Assembly: GCA_044221335.1 (NCBI GenBank)
Contig: JBGAPI010000044.1
Coordinates: forward strand, 1 to 42,417
Direction of reading: 5' to 3'
Origin: JBGAPI01 sp044221335
GTDB taxonomy: Bacteria > Pseudomonadota > Gammaproteobacteria > Xanthomonadales > Ahniellaceae
Length of the DNA stretch: 42,417 nt
The translations under genes and the position numbers were made by a program. Shown here one piece after another: positions 32,281-38,554 of this stretch (positions are counted from its first letter, which is position 1; every line of letters starts with the position of its first letter). The notes beneath the pieces are model-generated. The model was given only the letters and a program-made list of their open reading frames with translations. It had not been told where the DNA came from and did no database searches.

Positions 32281-34466
32281 AGGGCTTTCCGCTCGCGCGC
32301 CCGCCGCTGTGGCGGATGATCGTGCTGGCCGTGGCCGCGTGGCTGGTCGGAAGCGCCGTGCTGTTGCCCGGTCTCAATCCGCTCTTGCGCTTCGCGCAAC
32401 CCCTCGACGCCGAGGTCGGCGCGATGATGGGCATGGTGCGCTTCAACATCGGGCAGGCACGCGTTTCCGCGGAGGAACAGTTTCGTCGCGACGGCAGCTG
32501 GCCGGCCGACGCGCGGGCCGTCGACCGCCCCGACGACGACGGGCTCCTGCTGCTGGACTTTCCGGCGCCGCAGCAGATGCGATTCCGCTTCAGCCAGGGC
32601 TTCAGCAGCGACACCGGCCTGCGCGGCACCGCGCTGCTCTGGCGCTTCGATCCGAAGAGCGGCGAGTGGCAGTGCCGTCCGGGCGAGCCCGCGCCGCCGT
32701 CGCGCTGGCTGCTGCCGGAATGCCGGCCGCCGTCGCAGGGCCTGGGCACTCGCCTCGTGGCCGTGCTGATCGTCGTCGTGCTGGTCGCGACCGCCCTGCT
32801 GATCTGGCTCGGCGCGCTCGATCCGGCGGTGCGGGCCGTGCAGTCGGCCCCCCTGCGCCTGCGCCGGCTGCCGGTCGCGAGCCTCCCGGGACTCGATCGC
32901 CGAATGCGCCTGCTGAGCCGCCGCGCCGGCGCACTGGCCGCCGCCGAGGTCGCGGAGGAAGACTGGCGCGAGGCGCTGGGCTATGCGACGGCCGATGCCG
33001 AGCGCCGCGCCGTCATGCTCGCTCAGCGGATCGGCGCGGCGATGACCCGGGTCGGTGGCGACGTGCTGCCCGGCCCGCTGTTCGACTGGGCGCTGCCGAT
33101 CGATCTGCCGATCGCGCTGGACCGCGTGCTGGTGCTGATGGCCGATCCCGCGGTCCTGCCGCGCGACCTGGTCCGGCAGCTCAGCACCCAGGCGGTGGGA
33201 CAGGATGTGCTGCTGGTGGTGAGCCCCTCGCTGCGCTGCGACGCGGCCCTGATGGCCTTTGCCGGCGACCCGCGCAACCTCTGCGTGGCCGTCGACCAGT
33301 CGAGCCTCAGCGACTGGCTGCTGAATCCGGCGCCGGTCGACGTCTTCATCGCGCTGCTCGCGCGGCAGCTGAAGATCACCCGCATCTCGCCCTACCAGAC
33401 CCGAGGCGGCGTGACTCGCCCGGCGGCCTTCTTCGGCCGCAAGCACGACCTCGCACGGGTGATCCAGCGCGAGCCCGACAATTACCTGCTGGTCGGCGGC
33501 CGCCAGCTCGGCAAGACCAGCCTGCTGAAGGCGATCGAGCGGCGCTTCGTCGGCCATTCCAGGGTGCGCTGCCACTACCTGTCTCTCCGCGACCATCGCC
33601 TCGCGCCCCGACTGGCGCAGATGGCGGCACTGGCGGTGGACAGTCCGCTCGAGGTCTCGCTGCGCCGCCTGGCGGAACTCGGCGGCACGCAGCGCCTGCT
33701 GCTGCTGATCGACGAGACCGATCTGTTCCTGCGCGACGACGCGCGCCAGGGCTACGCGCAGCTGGCCCAGCTGCGCTCGCTCTCCGAGGAGGGGGTCTGC
33801 CACTTCATCCTGGCGGGCTTCTGGGACCTGTACGAGGCCATCGCGCTCGACTTCGCCTCGCCGATCCGGAACTTCGGCGAAGTGATCCGGCTCGGTGGCC
33901 TCGAGGTCGAGGCTTGCCGGGAACTCGCGACCGAGCCGCTCCGGCGTCTCGGCGTCCGTTTCGCGACCGACGAGCTGGTCGACCGGCTGGTGACGGCCTG
34001 CGGTCAGCGCGCCAACCTCGTCGCGATGGCCTGCCAGCACGCGCTCGAAGGGCTCGAGCGCGGCGAGCGCGTGATCAGCGCCGAGGCGATCGAACGCGCG
34101 CTGCGCTGCGACGCGATCGCCGATGCCCTGGCCGGGTGGTCGCGGCTGACCCCCGAGCCGCGCGACTGTGCGCTCGACCGCGCGATCGTCTACCGCGTCG
34201 CGCAGTGCGGGCGGCAGGCCGGCGCCGGCCTCGCCCTCGCGGACTGGATGGACGAGCTCGATGCGGCCGCGGCGCGGGTCCCGGCCGAGTCCGTGCGCCG
34301 GGCCTTCGCGCGCCTGCAGCTGGCCTTCGTGCTGCAGCGGGACGAGTCGTCCGAGCAGTGGCGCTTCGCGGTGCCGCTGCAGGCGCTGCAGTTCGAGGCG
34401 GCCGAAGTCGACGCGCTGCTGCAGCGCGAGTTGCGCGAGCTGGGCGGCAACGCGGCCGCGCCCTAG
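32277..34466 (+). CDS. Membrane STAND ATPase with pilin-like periplasmic domain
   Basis: The product is 729 residues. It has a TM helix (about 14-32) and a periplasmic domain (about 40-155) with EEQFRRDGSWP. That domain ends GEWQC (C133), SRWLLPEC (C149) and R, the W-x-C...LP-x-C-R pattern of type IV pilin C-termini. A second TM lies at about 157-181. A linker domain (about 190-380) leads to ISPY and FFGR, the usual lead-in to STAND ATPases. Walker A is GGRQLGKT (407-414), Walker B LLLLIDETD (D479-E480), and AFARLQLAFVLQRDES is a C-terminal winged helix. It is translationally coupled to the degenerate STAND protein. The pilin resemblance is by motif only; no prepilin cleavage site is present. 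Confidence 0.82.
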   Translation: MKGFPLARPPLWRMIVLAVAAWLVGSAVLLPGLNPLLRFAQPLDAEVGAMMGMVRFNIGQARVSAEEQFRRDGSWPADARAVDRPDDDGLLLLDFPAPQQMRFRFSQGFSSDTGLRGTALLWRFDPKSGEWQCRPGEPAPPSRWLLPECRPPSQGLGTRLVAVLIVVVLVATALLIWLGALDPAVRAVQSAPLRLRRLPVASLPGLDRRMRLLSRRAGALAAAEVAEEDWREALGYATADAERRAVMLAQRIGAAMTRVGGDVLPGPLFDWALPIDLPIALDRVLVLMADPAVLPRDLVRQLSTQAVGQDVLLVVSPSLRCDAALMAFAGDPRNLCVAVDQSSLSDWLLNPAPVDVFIALLARQLKITRISPYQTRGGVTRPAAFFGRKHDLARVIQREPDNYLLVGGRQLGKTSLLKAIERRFVGHSRVRCHYLSLRDHRLAPRLAQMAALAVDSPLEVSLRRLAELGGTQRLLLLIDETDLFLRDDARQGYAQLAQLRSLSEEGVCHFILAGFWDLYEAIALDFASPIRNFGEVIRLGGLEVEACRELATEPLRRLGVRFATDELVDRLVTACGQRANLVAMACQHALEGLERGERVISAEAIERALRCDAIADALAGWSRLTPEPRDCALDRAIVYRVAQCGRQAGAGLALADWMDELDAAAARVPAESVRRAFARLQLAFVLQRDESSEQWRFAVPLQALQFEAAEVDALLQRELRELGGNAAAP

Positions 34467-34500
34467 GGCGGCGACAGGCCGCCATCGCGAAGCACCCGAT
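34463..34500. repeat. Solitary REP element at the end of the STAND gene
   Basis: CTAG-GGCGGCGACAGGCCGCC-ATCGCGAAGC is one half of the 64-bp unit. Its TAG is the stop codon of the gene at 32277, so it is also a likely 3' hairpin of that mRNA. Confidence 0.7.
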
Positions 34501-34599
34501 GAGCGCCGAGTCAGGGTAACGAGGCGACGGCACATCGGGCACAACCGATCGACGTCCCGTCGAACCTCGGCGAACGAGAGCGCACGTCGGACGGGCTGC

Positions 34600-34605
34600 T
34601 ATCGT
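34600..34605 (+). promoter_or_regulatory. Candidate -10 element of the second DUF2846-like gene
   Basis: GC-TATCGT lies 68 bp before the ATG at 34673; the same GC-TA context precedes the paralogue at 15168. Confidence 0.35.
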
Positions 34606-34672
34606 GTCGTGCTTGGTCCCGCCGATGTGCCCATCGCGGGTGTGCCGCTTCCGCAATTCCAGGACTTCCCGG

Positions 34673-35302
34673 ATGAACAGCGCCATCGCGTTGCTTGCCG
34701 CCAGCACCCTTTCGTACACGCTCAATCCCTTCGCCACCTTCCCCGACGACAAGCGGGTGGAGTCGGCGGAGCAGACGCTCGCGGCGCCGCCGGCGGACCA
34801 GGCCCAGGTCGTCTTCCTGCAGCCCTCGGAGTTCATGAAGAAGAACAACCAGCCGGTCGCGCTGTACGAGGTCGTCGACGGCGTGCCGCGACTGCTCGCG
34901 GTGACCGGGTCGCGCTCGAAGACGGCGCTGCTCCTGAGTCCCGGTCATCACCTGCTGATGACCAGTTTCGCCTTCACCCGGGCCCACCTGCTCGACGTCA
35001 ACGTCGAGGCCGGCAAGCGCTACCTGGTGCTCGAGCGCTCCATCTTCAGCCAGGGCTTCCAGCTGCGGCCCTTGCGCCCGACCGGGGGCGGCAACTTCAG
35101 CGTGAACGCGCCGGACTTCCCGAAGTGGATGGAGGTCACTCGCTTCTGCGAGCGCTTCCAGGTCGCCGAGGCCTGGTACGAGCACCACAAGGTCGACATC
35201 GTCGACAAGAACTACGAGAAGGCGTGGAAGGAATGGCAGGGCAAGTCGGACGCGCAGCGGGGCGAGTTGACCCTGAATCCGGAGGATGCGGTCGACCTGT
35301 GA
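34673..35302 (+). CDS. Secreted DUF2846-like protein, copy 2
   Basis: The product is 209 residues, the same length as the paralogue at 15168 and colinear with it throughout. Shared blocks are PPADQAQVVFLQP, ALYEVVDGVPRLLAVTGSRS, SPGHHLLMTSFAF, DFPKWMEVTR and SDAQRGELTLNPEDA. The N-terminus (MNSAIALLAASTLSYTLNP) is a weaker signal peptide than in copy 1. Low divergence in the core implies selection on the same function, which is unknown. It lies 206 bp after the STAND gene with a REP and a possible promoter between, so it is probably a separate unit. Confidence 0.75.
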   Translation: MNSAIALLAASTLSYTLNPFATFPDDKRVESAEQTLAAPPADQAQVVFLQPSEFMKKNNQPVALYEVVDGVPRLLAVTGSRSKTALLLSPGHHLLMTSFAFTRAHLLDVNVEAGKRYLVLERSIFSQGFQLRPLRPTGGGNFSVNAPDFPKWMEVTRFCERFQVAEAWYEHHKVDIVDKNYEKAWKEWQGKSDAQRGELTLNPEDAVDL

Positions 35303-35378
35303 GGGTCGGGGCTTGCGCCTCCGGCTCGAGAGAATCGTGGCTTGCGCCCCTCCCGCAGCATCGATGCGGTGCGGCGAT

Positions 35379-35399
35379 GGCGCGCGGTGCGCGCCCTAC
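35379..35399 (-). repeat. Solitary inverted REP at the end of the cupin gene
   Basis: Read on the minus strand this is GTAG followed by GGCGCGCACCGCGCGCC, the second REP type of the 64-bp units. Its TAG is the stop codon of the cupin gene at 35396. Confidence 0.75.
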
Positions 35400-36070
35400 T
35401 TCAACTCGAACTCGACGAGGATGCCCGGCGCCTTGCCGCTGTTGGTATAGGTGTGGGTGAGCGCGGTGTCGACCCAGTGCAGGTCGCCCGCTTCGAGGTC
35501 GTCGTTGGTCCCCGAACCGTCGGGGGTGGTCGTGCGCAGCCACATCGCGGTGGCGGCGATCAGCACGTAGGGTCGCGCGTGCGCATGCGTCGGCGCGCTC
35601 GCGCCGGGAGCGAGTTCGTAGCGGTACATGCGCATCGTCGGGTTCTCCGCGACGGGCGTCGTGATCGCGGCCGTGGCGGCGCCGGGCGGGCGGCCGAGGA
35701 TCTGGACGTCGATCACGTCGAACAGCGTCTTGCCGACGTTGCGGACGCGATGGATCGTCGGCCGGGTCTCGTTGTCGCGCGCCGAGACGAAGCCGATCAC
35801 GGCGTCCTGCGGCGGCCCCTCGGGCTCGCCCAGGTTCTGCGAGGTCGACGTGTTGTTGCTGAGTCGGACCGCCGCATCGTCGTGCTCGTGGCGATGCATC
35901 AGCGAGACCTCGCCGGGCGCGAGCTTCACCCGGAACGCCTGCACGTAGTCGTTCTTGAAGAAGGTCTTGTGTTGGGGTTCCTGTTCGACGGGGACGGAGT
36001 CGTTTCCAGCGGCACGAGCGATGGGGTGCGCAGTCAGCAGGAGCGCAAGCACGAGGAATTTCGGGTTCAT
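35396..36070 (-). CDS. Secreted two-domain cupin protein
   Basis: The product is 224 residues with signal peptide MNPKFLVLALLLTAHPIARA. Two cupin halves follow: one with VKLAPGEVSLMHRHEHDDAAV, the other with YELAPGASAPTHAHARPYVLI and GDLHWVDTALTHTYTNSG. The histidines of HRHEHDD and THAHARP, together with His in LTHTYTN, are placed to bind metal in the second domain. Periplasmic cupins of this kind are of unknown function; an enzymatic role (dioxygenase or isomerase) is possible. A 31-nt motif shared with the DUF4124 gene at 37508 lies 28 bp upstream. Confidence 0.85.
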   Translation of the reverse strand: MNPKFLVLALLLTAHPIARAAGNDSVPVEQEPQHKTFFKNDYVQAFRVKLAPGEVSLMHRHEHDDAAVRLSNNTSTSQNLGEPEGPPQDAVIGFVSARDNETRPTIHRVRNVGKTLFDVIDVQILGRPPGAATAAITTPVAENPTMRMYRYELAPGASAPTHAHARPYVLIAATAMWLRTTTPDGSGTNDDLEAGDLHWVDTALTHTYTNSGKAPGILVEFELK

Positions 36071-36098
36071 GGGACTGGCCAGGAGGGGCGCGGAGCCT

Positions 36099-36129
36099 GA
36101 TCTTGCCGCAATCCCGTCGGCTTGTACGG
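36099..36129 (-). promoter_or_regulatory. Shared upstream motif, copy at the cupin gene
   Basis: On the minus strand it reads CCGTACA, nine variable bases, then GATTGCGGCAAGATC, starting 59 bp before the start codon. The same layout with identical end blocks occurs at 38248-38278. It is likely a promoter or regulator site. Confidence 0.5.
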
Positions 36130-36158
36130 CCCCGGAATCCGCCGCCGCTGTATCCGGG

Positions 36159-37397
36159 CTACGGGCACGGCGGGTTGTCGTAGATGATGCGCATTGGCGG
36201 CTGGTTGTGGGAGAAGGCGCCGACCACGTCGCGCCAGGTCGGGCCGCCCGGCGGGCCGGTGTCGAAGGTCGAATTGTTTGGTGTCAGCGTGTGATAGACG
36301 TCACCGCTCGAGAACAGCCACGGTGCGACGCCGAGCGCGGCGGTCATCGCGCAGCGCCACTGTTCGCGTGCCGGATCGGCGAGATCGGTGAGGTCGAGGC
36401 GGGTCGTCGCGACGGCATCGAGCGTGCTGTTCTGGACGAGCACCGCGAGGCCGAGCCCGTTCGCGCTCGAGCTGAGGTAGGGGTAGTAGATCGGCCCGAA
36501 CGTGCACAGCGCCGGATCGAGGCCGTGCTGGACGCGGTCGCGCTCGCAGAAGGTCTCGTAGTTGCTCCGCCAGAAGCCGCGGTTCTGCTGGGCCACCGTG
36601 TCGCTGGAGGTCAGGGAGCTCGCGCCGATCGGATGATCGGGCACGTCCCAGCCATTGAGCGCGAAGGCGCCGTCGACGACGAGGCGGATGTGGCTCGCCG
36701 CGCGCGTGACCGGCAGGCCGGTGACCATCGCCTCCGCGTTCGCGACCAGGCCGAAGCCGCCTGCCGAGGTGCCCACGAACAGGACGCGCCGGCTGCCGTC
36801 GTCGACCAGGCCGTGGTCGCGGATCAGCGATTCCAGTTCGGCGCGCGCCGCGAGGCGTCCCGAGAACTGCCAGCCGCAACTGCCGTCGTCGACCGCGCAG
36901 TGCGGATTGGCCGTCGTCCGGCGGAGCTCCGCGGTCGCGCCGCTCCACTGGTCGGACGAGCAGTAGTCGAACCGCACGAGGTTGGCCTGGTAGAAGTCCG
37001 GATTGACGTTCGGATGGGTGCTGAGGATGCCGCCGTGCTGAATCGCGGTCCATGCGCCATCGGGCACCGCCGGGCTGGTGGTGAGTGGCACGCCACGCTC
37101 GGAACAGATCAGCGTCGAGTCGTCGCAGCTGCCACCGCCCTCGAACAGGATCACCCAGTCCTTCGAGCCGGTCGGCGAGGGCCGGAGCTCGTAGGCCGCG
37201 GGCGAGCCGTCGTTGCAGCGCACGTCGAACCACGCGGGATCGTGCTGCGCAGGCTTGACCGTGAGCCAGCAGTCGGGATCGCCGACACAGGCGTCGAGGC
37301 CGTCGGCGAAGACCGGATCGACCGGTGGGCTCGCGGCGTGGCCCGGCAGGGAGGCGACGGCAAGCAGTCCCGCGAGAGCGGCGAGTCGGTGGCGCAT
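36159..37397 (-). CDS. Secreted pectinacetylesterase-family (PAE/NOTUM-like) hydrolase
   Basis: The product is 412 residues with signal peptide MRHRLAALAGLLAVASLPGHA. The PAE family features are WVILFEGGGSCDD (about 81-93, oxyanion region), FDYCSSDQWSG, and the nucleophile motif VLFVGTSAGGFG with Ser211; Asp and His candidates follow (including FSHNQPPMRI near the end). PAE/NOTUM enzymes are alpha/beta hydrolases that remove acetyl or acyl groups from carbohydrate or protein substrates outside the cell. Soon after the signal peptide comes PVFADGLDAC, resembling the C-terminal FADGFE motif of other exported proteins here. Ten or so cysteines suggest disulfides. Confidence 0.85.
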   Translation of the reverse strand: MRHRLAALAGLLAVASLPGHAASPPVDPVFADGLDACVGDPDCWLTVKPAQHDPAWFDVRCNDGSPAAYELRPSPTGSKDWVILFEGGGSCDDSTLICSERGVPLTTSPAVPDGAWTAIQHGGILSTHPNVNPDFYQANLVRFDYCSSDQWSGATAELRRTTANPHCAVDDGSCGWQFSGRLAARAELESLIRDHGLVDDGSRRVLFVGTSAGGFGLVANAEAMVTGLPVTRAASHIRLVVDGAFALNGWDVPDHPIGASSLTSSDTVAQQNRGFWRSNYETFCERDRVQHGLDPALCTFGPIYYPYLSSSANGLGLAVLVQNSTLDAVATTRLDLTDLADPAREQWRCAMTAALGVAPWLFSSGDVYHTLTPNNSTFDTGPPGGPTWRDVVGAFSHNQPPMRIIYDNPPCP

Positions 37398-37507
37398 GCG
37401 CGTGAGTTCGAACGAGGACGCGCAAGTAACGGTCGGGCGCGCGGCGCGTTGACGACGCCCGCTCCGGCCCGGGCCGTTCGGTGCAGCGGACGCGCGTTGC
37501 GGGTGCG

Positions 37508-38176
37508 CTACTTCTTCGGCGCGAGCGAGAGCCCGCGACTGACGATGGCGAGGCCGTTCTTCTGGTTTTCGGCGGCGAGGTTGTCGACCGACAGCGTGAA
37601 CGTGCAGTAGATGCCGTTCATGCTGAACGCGCCGACCGTCACGTGGGCGAATGCGGGAATCGGCTTGCGCTCGCGCGCGCTGAAGCTAGCGTAGCTGCCA
37701 CTCCCGGTGGATGAAGTCATCTGCTTGAACTCGATCTTCCCCTGTACCGACCCGGGCAGGTGTGGCTGGCTCGCACGCGTGACTTCTTCCTCGAGGATCG
37801 CGTCCGAGGCCGGCTTTCCGCTGGCATCCGGCGAGAACGTCAGTGCCAGCTCCGCCCGTCCGCCCGCGCCGTAGGTCTTCAGCACCATCGCCGCCGTCTG
37901 CAGTTCGCCGCCGTGCTGCACCTGCGCACCCCAGCCCGCAGGAACTCGGACCACCACGTCGCCGACCGGCGGGACCTGCACGCGGACCGGTGTCGACTCG
38001 CCCTTCGGCGCGCCGGCGGGCGCGGCGATCTCGCGCTCGGCCTTCTGCGTCGCCGCGCACGGGCGATCCTGGAACACCACGGTGCCGTTCGCATCGCGGC
38101 ACTGGTAGATCGCCCAGGCGTCGCTGGAGAAGGCGAGCAGCAGCAAGGCGGCGAAGGTGGGTGCGAGCGTTCTCAT
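37508..38176 (-). CDS. Secreted DUF4124-domain protein, copy A
   Basis: The product is 222 residues. A signal peptide (1-22, ending DAWA) runs straight into the DUF4124 signature IYQCRDANGTVVFQDRPC. The rest (about 60-222) is a beta-rich domain ending AFAHVTVGAFSMNGIYCTFTLSVDNL and IVSRGLSLAPKK. DUF4124 proteins are small periplasmic proteins of unknown role, common in Xanthomonas relatives. A paralogue lies at 41450, with the signal-peptide/DUF4124 junction nearly identical in DNA. The 31-nt shared motif lies 71 bp upstream. Confidence 0.82.
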   Translation of the reverse strand: MRTLAPTFAALLLLAFSSDAWAIYQCRDANGTVVFQDRPCAATQKAEREIAAPAGAPKGESTPVRVQVPPVGDVVVRVPAGWGAQVQHGGELQTAAMVLKTYGAGGRAELALTFSPDASGKPASDAILEEEVTRASQPHLPGSVQGKIEFKQMTSSTGSGSYASFSARERKPIPAFAHVTVGAFSMNGIYCTFTLSVDNLAAENQKNGLAIVSRGLSLAPKK

Positions 38177-38247
38177 GGATGGGAAGCCTCGGGGTCGATG
38201 AACGCGACGCCGGGAGCGGGAAGCAACGGACTCCGGGCCGCACCTGA

Positions 38248-38278
38248 GATCTTGCCGCAATCGTACGGGCCTGTACGG
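38248..38278 (-). promoter_or_regulatory. Shared upstream motif, copy at DUF4124 gene A
   Basis: On the minus strand it reads CCGTACA, nine variable bases, GATTGCGGCAAGATC, matching the copy at 36099-36129 in length and in both end blocks. Confidence 0.5.
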
Positions 38279-38540
38279 CGTCGGGCGATCCCGGCCGTCG
38301 GAACCAGACCGCGAGGCGATGTCGCCCCACTGCTTCACGGCGGCCTCGCAGCGGGGGGGGCGCGGTCGAATTCGACCCCGTCACCTCGCGGCCCGGACGC
38401 CGCGGCGGATATGCCCGCCTGGCACCTCTCGCGGCCGCGTTGCGATGAAGGCAGCGGGCGCATCGCGGCAACGGCGCGGGGCGGCGGCGCCGCTTCGACG
38501 TCGACGACGCCCGCGCTTCGACGAGTCCTGCGAGCCATAC

Positions 38541-38546
38541 AAGGAG
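38541..38546 (+). promoter_or_regulatory. Ribosome binding site fixing a GTG start
   Basis: AAGGAG lies 8 bp before the GTG at 38555 and selects it over the longer upstream open frame. Confidence 0.75.
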
Positions 38547-38554
38547 ATGTACGC

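Larger units (their letters stand above)
38177..38554. other. 378-bp divergent intergenic region
   Basis: It lies between the leftward DUF4124 gene and the rightward FN3 protein. It holds the shared 31-nt motif at 38248-38278 and a GGGGGGG run near 38353; no gene is seen. It should carry promoters for both directions. Confidence 0.5.

Noticed and set aside
32277..34466. Annotating the STAND gene as a minor pilin
   Set aside because: There is no prepilin peptidase site (G followed by FTLIE-like) and the polypeptide continues into an ATPase, so it is only pilin-like in its ectodomain.
32211..34544. 777-codon minus-strand open frame opposite the STAND ATPase
   Set aside because: It has no motifs, and the plus strand carries intact Walker motifs and membrane helices.
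36099..36129. Sigma-54 promoter in the shared motif
   Set aside because: A GG and a GC are present, but their separation is 11 bp in the better copy rather than the required 10, and the TGGCAC block is missing.
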